DNA from: Streptomyces sp. NK08204
GTDB lineage: Bacteria; Actinomycetota; Actinomycetes; Streptomycetales; Streptomycetaceae
DNA: 64,000 bases
Direction: 5' to 3'
NCBI RefSeq assembly: GCF_020400585.1
Contig: NZ_JAINVF010000006.1
Location: 124,001 to 188,000, forward strand
In this document: in pieces, positions 24,905 to 33,023 of the stretch
Layout of the letters: each line of letters begins with the position of its first letter
Position numbering within the stretch: position 1 is the first letter of the stretch
Translations under genes and position numbers: made by a program
Notes under the pieces: model-generated
Told to the model about the DNA's origin: nothing
The model's database searches: none
Seen by the model: the letters and a program-made list of their open reading frames with translations, nothing else

Positions 24905-24960
24905 CCAGCGCCTTTCAGGACGCATCACGACAGGCCGCCACACGAAGGGACAACACCGCC

Positions 24961-25821
24961 GTGCCCCTCGCGACCACCGCCGAGCTGGTCGGCCGCGCCG
25001 CCGGGAACCGCTCCGCCGTCGCCGCCTTCAACATCGTCACCCTGGAACACGTCGAGGCCGTCATCTCCGGCGCCGAGGCGACCGGGGTGCCCGTTGTCCT
25101 CCAGGTCAGCGAGAACGCCGTCAAGTTCCGCTACGGACGGCTCCTGCCACTGGCCCGGGCCGCGGTCGCCGCCGCCGAACGGGCCGACGTACCCGTCGCT
25201 CTGCACCTCGACCACGTGCAGAGCGACGATCTGCTGCGCCAGGCACCCGGCGCCGGCTTCAGCTCCGTGATGTACGACGCGGCCCGTCTGCCGTACGCCG
25301 AGAACCTCGCCGCGACGCGCGCCGCCGCCGACTGGGCCCACGCCCGGGGCCTCTGGATCGAGGCCGAGTTGGGACAGATCGGCGGCAAGGACGGCCGGCC
25401 TCCGCTGGACGCCCACGCGCCCGGCGCCCGCACCGACCCCGACCAGGCCCACGACTTCGTCCGCGGCACCGGCGTCGACGCCCTGGCCGTCGCCATCGGC
25501 AGCGCGCACGCCATGACGGTGCGCACCGCGGCCCTCGACCACCGCCTCCTCGAGCGGCTGTCCGCCGCGCTGACCGTGCCGCTCGTCCTGCACGGCTCCT
25601 CCGGCGTCCCCGACGACGGCCTGGTCGCCGCGGTCGCGGGCGGCATCGCCAAGGTCAACGTCGGCACCGCCCTGAACGTGGCGATGACAGGGGCGATCCG
25701 CGACTTCCTCGCCGCGCACCCCGAGGCCGTCGACTCCCGCAAGTACTTGAGTGTCGGCCGGGAGGCGATGGCAGGCGAGGTGAGCCGGATCATCGGCGTA
25801 CTGGGCCGCGGGCCCGCCTGA
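24961..25821 (+). CDS. Class II fructose/tagatose-bisphosphate aldolase
   Basis: 286-residue zinc-dependent aldolase of the GatY/KbaY/FbaA family. Metal ligands are visible: HLDHV near residue 82, the EAELGQIGGKDG block near 136, GSAHAMT near 180 and VLHGSSGVPDD near 209, followed by GIAKVNVGTALNVAM. The GTG at 24961 is preferred; AAGGGAC lies 12-18 bases upstream and the conserved start LATTAELVGRA follows. Second gene after the SIS protein, 56 bp apart. It probably cleaves tagatose- or fructose-bisphosphate made from an amino sugar. Confidence 0.88.
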   Translation: MPLATTAELVGRAAGNRSAVAAFNIVTLEHVEAVISGAEATGVPVVLQVSENAVKFRYGRLLPLARAAVAAAERADVPVALHLDHVQSDDLLRQAPGAGFSSVMYDAARLPYAENLAATRAAADWAHARGLWIEAELGQIGGKDGRPPLDAHAPGARTDPDQAHDFVRGTGVDALAVAIGSAHAMTVRTAALDHRLLERLSAALTVPLVLHGSSGVPDDGLVAAVAGGIAKVNVGTALNVAMTGAIRDFLAAHPEAVDSRKYLSVGREAMAGEVSRIIGVLGRGPA

Positions 25822-25838
25822 GCCCGGGACCCTGGGCG

Positions 25839-26984
25839 CTAACCGTTCTTGACGGCCTTGAGCACCACGAACTTCGGGTCGCTGGCGACCAGCTGGGCGT
25901 TGCCGAAGAGCCGCTTCAGTTTCACGTGGTAGCCCAGGTGCCGGTTGCCGATCACCCACAGTTCGCCGCCGGGGCGCAGCGCGCGCTTCGCCCCGGTGAA
26001 CATCCGCCAGGCCGTGGCGTCGGTGGTCGCCTGGTGGGAGTGGAACGGCGGATTGTTCAGGACGAGGTCCACGCTGCCGGGCGCCACCCCCGCCAGCCCG
26101 TCCCCGACCCGGAACTCGGCATGCCCCGGCACCCCGTTGGCCTTGTACGTCGCCTCCGCGGACGCCACCGCCTGGAACGACTCGTCCACGAACAGCACCT
26201 CGGCCGTGGGGTCGGCGAGCGCCACCGCCGTACCCACGACGCCGTTCCCGCACCCGAGGTCCACCACCCGTCCGGCGCCCGGTGCGGGCAGGTGCGCCAG
26301 GAAGAACCGGGTGCCGATGTCCAGCCGGTCGGCGCAGAACACGCCCGCGTGGTTGACGACCGTGTGACCCGAGGCCGGGCCGATGCCGTCCGGGAGCGCG
26401 TAGGTGTACGGCCACGGGTTCGCGGGCCGCTCACGCGACGGGTCCGGGGTGCAGAGGATCAGCCGCGCCTTCTGCTGCGCCAGCGAGGTCCGGGTCGGCC
26501 CGAGAACCCGCTCGAACAGCTGAAGCGTCGACGTGTGGATCTCCTTGACCATCCCGGTGCCCACCACGACCGTGTCCGCGTGCACGGCGGGCGCCAGCCG
26601 CAGCAACTGGTCCTCCAGCAGTGCCAGGCTCTTCGGTACCCGCACCAGCAGCACGTCCACGCGCTCCGGCGGCGGATCCTGGGTGGTGAGCAGCTGTACG
26701 ACACCGGGCGCGACACCCGCCCGCGCCAGATTCACCCGGGTCGCCTCCTGGCTCAGGAAGGAGTCGGTGATCTGCGTCGGCCGGTGCTCGGCGAGCGCCG
26801 TGACCAGGGCGCCCCAGCGGTCCCCGACCACGACGACCGTGCCCGTGAGCGGCACCCCCTCCTCGGCCAGGTGCCGCAGCAGATACGCGTCGGAGGCGTC
26901 CCAGGCACGCAGCCGGTCGCGCGGATTCTCAGGGAAGCGGGACAGCTCGAACTCGCCCCACGGCGTCGTCATACGGTCGTTCAT
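25839..26984 (-). CDS. RlmG/RsmC-type class I SAM methyltransferase
   Basis: 381 residues with two tandem methyltransferase folds: a degenerate N-terminal one (GTVVVVGDRWGALVTALAE) and a catalytic C-terminal one with the SAM motif VVDLGCGNGVVGTAVAL near 232 and the N6/N2-amine active-site motif LVLNNPPFHSHQ near 303. This double architecture is that of RlmG and RsmC, which methylate guanine N2 in 23S or 16S rRNA. Start at the ATG 26984. It is convergent with the aldolase gene. Confidence 0.88.
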   Translation of the reverse strand: MNDRMTTPWGEFELSRFPENPRDRLRAWDASDAYLLRHLAEEGVPLTGTVVVVGDRWGALVTALAEHRPTQITDSFLSQEATRVNLARAGVAPGVVQLLTTQDPPPERVDVLLVRVPKSLALLEDQLLRLAPAVHADTVVVGTGMVKEIHTSTLQLFERVLGPTRTSLAQQKARLILCTPDPSRERPANPWPYTYALPDGIGPASGHTVVNHAGVFCADRLDIGTRFFLAHLPAPGAGRVVDLGCGNGVVGTAVALADPTAEVLFVDESFQAVASAEATYKANGVPGHAEFRVGDGLAGVAPGSVDLVLNNPPFHSHQATTDATAWRMFTGAKRALRPGGELWVIGNRHLGYHVKLKRLFGNAQLVASDPKFVVLKAVKNG

Positions 26985-27066
26985 CGTGACTCCAGGCTAG
27001 CGGCCCCGGCCCGTCGGCCACGCTCGCACAGGATCGCCTTTGCCGGGACGATGCACAGCTCGGGCC

Positions 27067-27321
27067 GGTCGTGCGGGTTCTTGGGCGTTCAGGTGGAGCG
27101 TGGTCGCGTGGGTGGTTCTGGTGGGGCGAGATGGGCGGGGCTTTCCGGTGGTGCGTGGTCGTGCGGGTTCTTCGGGTGCATGAGGCGGGCGGTCCTTCCG
27201 GCGGGAACGGGCGTGTGGTCCCTTCGGGCAGGGCCGACGGTGCGGACTCGGGGCAGGCCATGTCGAGCGGGCCGTGGACGGGCCCGTCGCGCGGACTCTT
27301 GGGCAGGCCGAGGCGAGCGGG
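27067..27321 (+). repeat. Imperfect direct repeats upstream of alkB
   Basis: The 350-bp gap between the methyltransferase and alkB has no gene. It contains GGTCGTGCGGGTTCTT twice (27067-27082 and 27157-27172, exactly 90 bp apart) with a degenerate copy between. A second pair of about 30 bp follows: GCGGACTC-GGGCAGGCC-GCGAGCGGG-like sequence at 27242-27271 and 27291-27321. They are G/T-biased on this strand. Purpose unknown. Confidence 0.65.
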
Positions 27322-27334
27322 GTGTTCGGGCAGG

Positions 27335-27994
27335 ATGGGAAGCGTGGACGTGGAGTTGTTTCCCAGAGAGCGGATGCGGGTCGCGGCCGGCGCCGTGCAC
27401 GTGCCGGAATGGCTCGGCGCGGGACGGCAGCGGGAGCTGGTCGCCGCCTGCCGGGAGTGGGCGCGGCCACCGGCCGGACTGCGTACGGTCCGTACCCCGG
27501 GCGGCGGCACCATGACCGCCCGCCAGGTCTGCCTGGGCTGGCACTGGTACCCGTACGCCTACGCCCGCACGGTCGTCGACGGCGACGGAACCCCGGTGAA
27601 GCCCTTCCCGGACTGGCTCGGGGAGCTCGGCCGCCGCGCGGTGGCCGACGCACTCGGCCCGCGGGCCGTCCCCGCCGACCCGTACGACATCGCGCTGATC
27701 AACTTCTACGACGTCGGCGCCCGGATGGGCATGCACCGCGACGGCGACGAACGGTCACCGGCGCCCGTGGTGTCGCTGAGCCTCGGCGACGCGTGCGTCT
27801 TCCGCTTCGGCAACACCGAGAGCCGGTCCCGGCCGTACACGGACGTGGAGCTGCGCAGCGGAGACCTGTTCGTGTTCGGCGGCCCGTCCCGGTCGGCCTA
27901 CCACGGTGTGCCGCGGGTCCACCCGGGCACGGCCCCGGCGGCGCTGGGCCTGACCGGTCGGCTGAACATCACCCTGCGGGTGAGCGGCCTGTAG
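27335..27994 (+). CDS. alkB: AlkB-family 2-oxoglutarate/Fe(II) dioxygenase
   Basis: 219 residues. The Fe(II) facial triad is present as MHRDGDE (His and Asp near residue 132-134) and AYHGVPRV (His near 190), with the 2-oxoglutarate Arg in RLNITLRV at the end. ALINFYDVGARMGMHRDG is the family core. AlkB enzymes repair N1-methyladenine and N3-methylcytosine by oxidative demethylation. ATG 27335 is chosen; GTG 27344 is an alternative. It lies next to a rRNA-type methyltransferase on the opposite strand, with no evident link. Confidence 0.9.
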   Translation: MGSVDVELFPRERMRVAAGAVHVPEWLGAGRQRELVAACREWARPPAGLRTVRTPGGGTMTARQVCLGWHWYPYAYARTVVDGDGTPVKPFPDWLGELGRRAVADALGPRAVPADPYDIALINFYDVGARMGMHRDGDERSPAPVVSLSLGDACVFRFGNTESRSRPYTDVELRSGDLFVFGGPSRSAYHGVPRVHPGTAPAALGLTGRLNITLRVSGL

Positions 27995-28065
27995 AGAGCG
28001 GTGCAGGTCACGCCCGTCGAGGACCAGAGGACGCGGCGGCTGCGGATCATGGGAGACTCGCCCTC

Positions 28066-29304
28066 ATGAGCGGCAAGGCGGACCCCCGGAAGGCGGGGGA
28101 TGCGAGCACTTCCAGGGCACGGCTGGACCGGGGGCGCGGTGCACTCGGACCCGCGCTGGAACTGGTGCACACCGGGCGGGCACCGACCCGTGCCGTGCTC
28201 ACCGCCGAGCTCGGCGTCACGCGGGCGACGGCCGGTGCGGTGGCCGCCGAGCTGGAGGCGCTGGGCCTGATCAGGGTCGACGCCCGGCCCGGCGCGGCGG
28301 CCGGGTCCCAGGGGCGCCCTTCGCACCGGCTGGAGGTCGCCGAGGACGGGCCGGTGGCGCTCGCCGCGCAGGTGCACGCCGACGGTTTCCGGGCGGCGCT
28401 GGTCGGTCTGGGCGGGCGCATCGTGGCGACCGCGCCCGGCTGCGAAACCGTGGACGCCGACCCGGCGAAGGTGCTCGGCTCGGTGGTGGAGGCGGGTGCC
28501 GAACTGCTCCGTACGACCGGTCGCCGCTGCGTAGGCGCGGGCCTCGCCGTACCGTCCGCGGTCGCCGAACCGGACGGCCTGGCCCTCAACCCGCTGCACC
28601 TGGCCTGGCCCGTGGGCGCCCCGGTCCGCCGTATCTTCGCGGAGTGCGTGCGCGCCGCAGGGATCGCCGGCCCGGCGTTCGCGGGCAACGACGTGAACCT
28701 CGCCGCGCTCGCCGAACACCGGCACGGCGCCGGCAGGGGCTCCCGGGACCTGCTGTGCGTGGCCACCGGGCACCGGGGTGTGGGCGGTGCGCTGGTCCTC
28801 GACGGCCGCCTGCACAGCGGGAGTTCGGGCCTCGCCCTGGAGGTCGGGCACCTGACCGTCAATCCCGAGGGCCGCCCCTGTCACTGCGGCAGCCGTGGCT
28901 GCCTGGACGTGGAGGCGGACCCGCTGGCCCTGCTCATCCAGGCAGGCCGCGAGCCCGGCCCTGAGGTGTCCCTGCTCCAGCAGGCCAACGACCTGTTGCG
29001 CACCCAGTACGCGGACCCGGCCGTCCGCACAGCCGCCGAGGCACTGATCGACCGCCTCGGCCTCGGTCTCGCGGGCCTGGTCAACATCCTCAACCCCGAC
29101 CGGATCATTCTGGGCGGTCTGCACCGCACCCTCCTCGACGCCGACCCCGGCCGGCTCCGCGCGGTCGTCGCCGACCGCAGCCTGTGGGGCCAGAGCGGCG
29201 GTGTGCCGATCCTGCCCTGCACCCTGGACCACAACAGCCTGGTCGGAGCGGCCGAACTGGCCTGGCAGCCGGTACTGGACGACCCGCTGGGGGCACTGCG
29301 GTGA
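28066..29304 (+). CDS. ROK family transcriptional repressor (NagC/XylR type)
   Basis: 412 residues. The N-terminal winged HTH (ALELVHTGRAPTRAVLTAELGVTRATAGAVAAELEALGLI, about residues 28-67) precedes a ROK domain with EVGHLTVNPEGRPCHCGSRGCLDVE near 265-289. The kinase phosphate motif DxGGT is replaced by QVHADGFRAALV, so it should not phosphorylate sugar and acts as a regulator. No obvious sugar-uptake target lies beside it. ATG 28066 starts the conserved region. Confidence 0.9.
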   Translation: MSGKADPRKAGDASTSRARLDRGRGALGPALELVHTGRAPTRAVLTAELGVTRATAGAVAAELEALGLIRVDARPGAAAGSQGRPSHRLEVAEDGPVALAAQVHADGFRAALVGLGGRIVATAPGCETVDADPAKVLGSVVEAGAELLRTTGRRCVGAGLAVPSAVAEPDGLALNPLHLAWPVGAPVRRIFAECVRAAGIAGPAFAGNDVNLAALAEHRHGAGRGSRDLLCVATGHRGVGGALVLDGRLHSGSSGLALEVGHLTVNPEGRPCHCGSRGCLDVEADPLALLIQAGREPGPEVSLLQQANDLLRTQYADPAVRTAAEALIDRLGLGLAGLVNILNPDRIILGGLHRTLLDADPGRLRAVVADRSLWGQSGGVPILPCTLDHNSLVGAAELAWQPVLDDPLGALR

Positions 29305-29462
29305 CGGCTGTCCCGGCTTCTCCTGCCGCCCGGGCCGACCTTCCCTCGACTGCCGACACGCCCGGAGAACAGCCAGGTCATGAGTGACCTCGGGCGGGTG
29401 CATGCGGTGTGGTGGCCCGACCTTGTCGCTCTGCTGCCTGCGGACCCGTCGCTGTGAGCCGG

Positions 29463-29669
29463 TTACGCAGTGGCCTGGGCCGGGGTTGTGACGGGCGTCC
29501 GGCGGGGCCGGGTGACCAGCTCGCCGCCGCAGTTGGGGCAGGTGTGACGCATGGCCTCGGCACAGGCGACGCAGAAGGTGCACTCGTACGAGCAGATGCG
29601 GGCCGGACCGTCGGCCGGCAGCCCGGCTGACTCACAACGCTCGCAGCGGTCGCGCATCTCCAGGGCCAT
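29463..29669 (-). CDS. DUF1272 small zinc-ribbon protein
   Basis: 68 residues: MALEMRDRCERCESAGLPADGPARICSYECTFCVACAEAMRHTCPNCGGELV. Four CxxC-type pairs (CERC, CSYEC, CVAC, CPNC) identify the DUF1272 family, a small zinc-binding protein of unknown role. The longer open frame to 29774 lacks family character. Free-standing and convergent with the ROK repressor. Confidence 0.92.
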   Translation of the reverse strand: MALEMRDRCERCESAGLPADGPARICSYECTFCVACAEAMRHTCPNCGGELVTRPRRTPVTTPAQATA

Positions 29670-29814
29670 GGCGTGTTCCTCATCTGCTCGGTGCGGTGGG
29701 TCTGACGTCGGGCTTTCCCTCCATCCTCCCGACGGTGTGCGGGGCGGCCAGCCTCCTGCGGGACAGAGATCCACGCGATCGGGCCACCGTCCCCGCCCCC
29801 CCGTGCGCCGGCGG

Positions 29815-30723
29815 TCAGAGGCAGTCGGTCCCGAAGGCCTGCCCCGGATGCACCGTGAGGATGCGGTCCACCAGCTCCGCGCCCACCGCCTCCTCCAGCC
29901 GTGGCCGTACCCGGCGCAGCAGATACGGCATTCCAGGACCGCCGTCGACCGAGCGGGCCCCCGCGGTCACCGTGTCCCCGCCCAGCAGCAGCCGGTCCCC
30001 GAACCCCGCCTCCGCCAGGGCGCGTACGGCCTCCGGCATCCGCCAGTCCGTGGCGTGATGGGCACGGGACGGCCCGTCGAAGGCCAGCCAGCAGCCCGCC
30101 CGGGCGGCCTGGCGCTGCACCACCGGGTCGGGTGAGCGGTTCAGATGCCCCAGGATCACCCGGTCACCGGAGACGCCCAACTCGCCGCACAGCAGGTCGA
30201 GTACGTCCAGGGCTCCGGTTCCCAGCTCCAGGTGGACGGCGATGGCCACACCGGTGGCGTGGTGTGCCTCGGCCGCCGCTGTCATGGTCCAGCGGGCGTG
30301 TGCGTCAAGGGCGTGGAAGCCGCCCGCCACCTTGATGAACCCGGCGCGCACACCCGTCGTACCGATGCCCTCGGTCAGTTCGCGGACGAAGAGATCGGCC
30401 AGCCGGCCGCGCAGCCCCGCGAGCAACTCCGGGCTGTAGTGGGCGGCTTGGTGCAGGCCTGTCGCGCAGACCACATGCACCGCGCTCGCCCGGGACAGCT
30501 CCGGCAGGTCCGCAGCCCGCCGGCCCATGCCGTACGGGGTCCACTGCACGACGGCGGCGCCACCCGCGGCCCGGAAAGCGGCCAGTTCGGCCCCCGCGGC
30601 ACGTGGGTCGTCCAGCTCCTGCCCCGGCAACCGCGGGCTGCGCAGGAAGAGATGGTCGTGCGCGTCGCACACGCCCAGCTCCTCGGGGCGTATGTCGGCC
30701 AGGACCGTACGGACCACGCTCAC
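29815..30723 (-). CDS. Phosphotriesterase-family amidohydrolase
   Basis: 302 residues with the binuclear-metal TIM-barrel signature: HxH in CDAHDHLFL near residue 19, the carboxylated-lysine candidate in AGFIKVAGG near 127, His in VAIAVHLELG near 160, His in VILGHLNRSPD near 188, and Asp in LLLGGDTVTAG near 246. Family members hydrolyse lactones or phosphotriesters. The GTG at 30723 overlaps the DUF4865 stop (GTGA), so they are translationally coupled. Last gene of the TetR-cupin-DUF4865 operon; a lactonase or detoxification role is inferred. Confidence 0.88.
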   Translation of the reverse strand: MSVVRTVLADIRPEELGVCDAHDHLFLRSPRLPGQELDDPRAAGAELAAFRAAGGAAVVQWTPYGMGRRAADLPELSRASAVHVVCATGLHQAAHYSPELLAGLRGRLADLFVRELTEGIGTTGVRAGFIKVAGGFHALDAHARWTMTAAAEAHHATGVAIAVHLELGTGALDVLDLLCGELGVSGDRVILGHLNRSPDPVVQRQAARAGCWLAFDGPSRAHHATDWRMPEAVRALAEAGFGDRLLLGGDTVTAGARSVDGGPGMPYLLRRVRPRLEEAVGAELVDRILTVHPGQAFGTDCL

Positions 30724-31313
30724 CACTGCTGCCCGCGCGGCAGCAGATGCCGCTCGGGCGCCGACAGGTGCAGTACCTCGAAGACGTCGCCCTCGGCCTT
30801 CAAAGGCGCGTCCACCCCGCCCTCCCAGAGCGAGAAGTGGACCAGCTCCCACGCGCGGGTGTCCACGACGGACGCCGCCAGCACCGCACCGTCCTCCGCG
30901 GCCAGTCGTGCGGTCTCGCCTGCGGCGTCCGCCATGAACGAGGCCAAGTCCACGCCCTCCGGAACCGGTTGGCGCCGTCGCACGGCGAACGCGGCCGCGG
31001 ACCCGGCGGCGACGCCCTCCTCGAACGCCAGCCCCGTCCACTGCCGTACCTCCGGGCGCCCGAAGTCGTTGACGGGCCCCTGGAAAGTGCCTCCCCAGAG
31101 GAAGCGGTTCATGCCCTCCATGGTGTTCCAGAGGTAGAAGGGCCCGTACTGGTTCACCGGCGAACCGTGCACCCCCCGCTCACGCAGGATGTACGTCTTG
31201 ATGCCGAGGCCGTCCCAGTCGTCCAGCAGATGCGCGACCCGGGCGACGCGGGAGCGGATGACGCCCATGTCGTAGTCGGCGGGCAGGGTGAACTCGTACT
31301 GCATTGCATGCAT
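30720..31313 (-). CDS. DUF4865 family protein
   Basis: 197 residues: MQYEFTLPADYDMGVIRSRVA, KTYILRERGVHGSPVNQYGPFYLWNTMEGMNRFLWGG and FGRPEVRQWTGLAFEEG follow the DUF4865 pattern, a probable dimeric alpha-beta-barrel protein often found with TetR regulators and tautomerases. Function not established. It lies 22 bp after the cupin gene and overlaps the phosphotriesterase-like gene by 4 bp. The start may be ATG 31313 or ATG 31304. Confidence 0.85.
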   Translation of the reverse strand: MHAMQYEFTLPADYDMGVIRSRVARVAHLLDDWDGLGIKTYILRERGVHGSPVNQYGPFYLWNTMEGMNRFLWGGTFQGPVNDFGRPEVRQWTGLAFEEGVAAGSAAAFAVRRRQPVPEGVDLASFMADAAGETARLAAEDGAVLAASVVDTRAWELVHFSLWEGGVDAPLKAEGDVFEVLHLSAPERHLLPRGQQW

Positions 31314-31335
31314 GTCGCGATACCTTTCTCAGGCC

Positions 31336-31725
31336 TCAGGCGGGGTAGTCGTTCACGTGCGCGTCCCAGACGGCGGTGGTGCCGTCCCCGGCGGCCTCGA
31401 CGACCGCGAGATGGGTCATGAAGGTGTGGGGTGCCGCCCCGTGCCAGTGCCATTCGTCCGGCTCGATCCACACGGTGTCGCCCGCGCGGATCTCCTCCAC
31501 CTCTCCGCCCCTGCGCCGGACCAGCCCCTCGCCCTCCAGCACGTGCAGCACCTGGCCGTGCGGGTGCCGGTGCCAGGCCGTGTGGGCGCCCGGCGCGAAG
31601 TGGACGTTGAACATGCGCAGCCGGGACGGGGCGGCGGGCGCGGCTATCTCGTCCAGCCAGACCGTACCGGTGAAGTTCTCCGGCGGGCCCGGCACGCTGT
31701 CGGGTCGTCGTCGGGTGATGTGCAC
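31336..31725 (-). CDS. Cupin-domain protein
   Basis: 129 residues with one cupin fold: motif 1 GAHTAWHRHPHGQVLHVLEGEGLV (metal His near 51, 53 and 57) and motif 2 DTVWIEPDEWHWHGAAPH (His near 96-98). It resembles the small (R)-mandelonitrile-lyase/quercetinase-like cupins. GTG start at 31725, 4 bp after the TetR stop, so the two are co-transcribed. Confidence 0.88.
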   Translation of the reverse strand: MHITRRRPDSVPGPPENFTGTVWLDEIAAPAAPSRLRMFNVHFAPGAHTAWHRHPHGQVLHVLEGEGLVRRRGGEVEEIRAGDTVWIEPDEWHWHGAAPHTFMTHLAVVEAAGDGTTAVWDAHVNDYPA

Positions 31726-31729
31726 GAGG

Positions 31730-32323
31730 TCACTGCTCCTGTCGGGGAGTTCGGTGCGTCGGGGGAGCCTCGGGTGCGAGCAGGGAGAGCAGTCCGCGCA
31801 CACCGGCGTCGAATGCGGCGGGGGAACCCGAGGCACGGGCCAGCACATAGCCGCCCTGCACCGTCGCGAGGACGGCCGAGCCGATCTCCTCGCCGTCCAG
31901 GCCGGGTGCGAACTGCCCCTGGCGTTTGCCCTCTTCGACGATCTCGGCGATCCGTGCCCGGATCGCGGCGATCGTCTCGTCCACCGGCGCGCGCAGTTCG
32001 TCGCTCGCCATCACGTCCGGGTCCATGGTCAGCCGTCCGACCGGGCAGCCGCGCAGCACATCACGCTCGCGCAGCAGATACGCCTTGATGCGCTCGTACG
32101 GCGTGCCGGGCCCGTCGAGGACTCGCTCGGCGGTGGCCCGCAGTTCCTCGGCGGTGCGCCGGATGGCCGCCAGGGCGAGGTCCGGCTTGCCCTTGAAGTG
32201 GTGGTACATGCTGCCCTGGCCCGCCCCGGCGAGCTCCAGGATCGCCTTGGGGCTCGTGCCCACGTAGCCACGCTCCCACAGCAGCTCGCGGGTGGACTCG
32301 ATCAGTCGTTCCGGGGTGCTCAT
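31730..32323 (-). CDS. TetR/AcrR family repressor of the cupin operon
   Basis: 197 residues. HTH: LLWERGYVGTSPKAILELAGAGQGSMYHHFKGKPDLALAAI (residues 13-53); the C-terminal domain with VGRLTMDPDVMASDELRAPV is of the TetR_C_6-like kind typical of YxaF/LmrA regulators. The ATG at 32323 is chosen over upstream starts because these would cross the operator. It heads a four-gene operon with 4-, 22- and -4-bp spacings and has a near-palindrome 9 bp upstream, so it is probably autoregulated. Confidence 0.9.
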   Translation of the reverse strand: MSTPERLIESTRELLWERGYVGTSPKAILELAGAGQGSMYHHFKGKPDLALAAIRRTAEELRATAERVLDGPGTPYERIKAYLLRERDVLRGCPVGRLTMDPDVMASDELRAPVDETIAAIRARIAEIVEEGKRQGQFAPGLDGEEIGSAVLATVQGGYVLARASGSPAAFDAGVRGLLSLLAPEAPPTHRTPRQEQ

Positions 32324-32331
32324 GCGATCAC

Positions 32332-32351
32332 TGTACATACTAGTAGTTACA
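32332..32351. promoter_or_regulatory. TetR operator upstream of the cupin operon
   Basis: Near-perfect 20-bp palindrome of the form TGTA-NN-TACT-AGTA-NN-TACA centred on ACTAGT, 8 of 10 pairs complementary. It sits 9 bp upstream of the TetR start codon and is unusually AT-rich for its surroundings. Confidence 0.75.
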
Positions 32352-32523
32352 CTCCGCCAGTCCCTTTTCCTCGTCCGCCGGCCCCGCGGAGCAGTCACGG
32401 ACCGCCCGCGTACCACCCTGGAGGTATCCACACTGCCGCCGACCGCACGACGACTCGCACCCCCTCCCGGAGGGAGTCTTCGGACATCACCCGAAGACCC
32501 TGCGACGACGGAGAGGAAGCGAC

Positions 32524-32814
32524 ATGCAGACGCTGGCGAACTGGGACGGGGGGCCCGGCCCGTGGATTTTGTTCGTCCCGCTGATCTGGGCGGCCGTCGT
32601 GATCGGCGCCGTCACCTTCCTGCGACGCACCGTCCGGCGCGGACGCGGCGGACCCTGGCGGCCCCTGGACGCCGGACGCCCGTCCGGCGACTCGCCGCTC
32701 GCGGTCCTGGGCCGCCGCTTCGCCTCCGGCGAGATCGACGAGGACGAGTACTGGCGCCGACTGTCCGTCCTGGAGGAGCAGTTCGGCCGTACGGGCCAGG
32801 GTGGTGCCGCATGA
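32524..32814 (+). CDS. SHOCT-domain membrane protein
   Basis: 96 residues: one transmembrane helix (WILFVPLIWAAVVIGAVTFLRR, about residues 14-35) then a C-terminal SHOCT motif (SPLAVLGRRFASGEIDEDEYWRRLSVLEE, 57-85), a short helical module found on membrane and stress proteins. GAGAGGAAG precedes the ATG. In other Streptomyces, as I recall, this gene lies directly upstream of an ABC transporter ATPase with a Thr-rich start; here only a stub of that gene remains. Confidence 0.88.
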   Translation: MQTLANWDGGPGPWILFVPLIWAAVVIGAVTFLRRTVRRGRGGPWRPLDAGRPSGDSPLAVLGRRFASGEIDEDEYWRRLSVLEEQFGRTGQGGAA

Positions 32815-32940
32815 GCACGACCACGACCACGACCACGACCACGCCCGCGGCCAGGCCACGGCCAGGGCGACGACAGCGGTCCGCCCGGGCGGTGCCCCGC
32901 TGAAGCTGGCGGCGGCCGTCACCGCGTACGGCTCGTGGTC
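32811..32940 (+). pseudogene. Truncated ABC-transporter ATPase gene (N-terminal stub)
   Basis: An ATG overlaps the SHOCT stop (ATGA) and opens MSTTTTTTTTTPAARPRPG, ending at 32903 after 30 codons. The poly-Thr start is encoded by (ACGACC)n. In the +1 frame after about 32890 the sequence reads PLKLAAAVTAYGSW, which recalls the ARAKDLSKVYG-G segment that follows the Thr-rich start in Streptomyces MacB-type ATPases. No Walker A or later motif follows. The likely history is deletion of most of an ABC operon; alternatively it is a short chance ORF. Confidence 0.45.
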
Positions 32941-33023
32941 GCGGTGAGCGGGGAACGCTCGAGCGTGCCGGGACACCGCCGGCTCCCGCTCCCCGTCTCT
33001 CCGTCGGACGGCTCACCGCCCGG

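Noticed and set aside
27067..27321. CRISPR array
   Set aside because: Repeats are imperfect, irregularly spaced and too few; no cas genes in the window.
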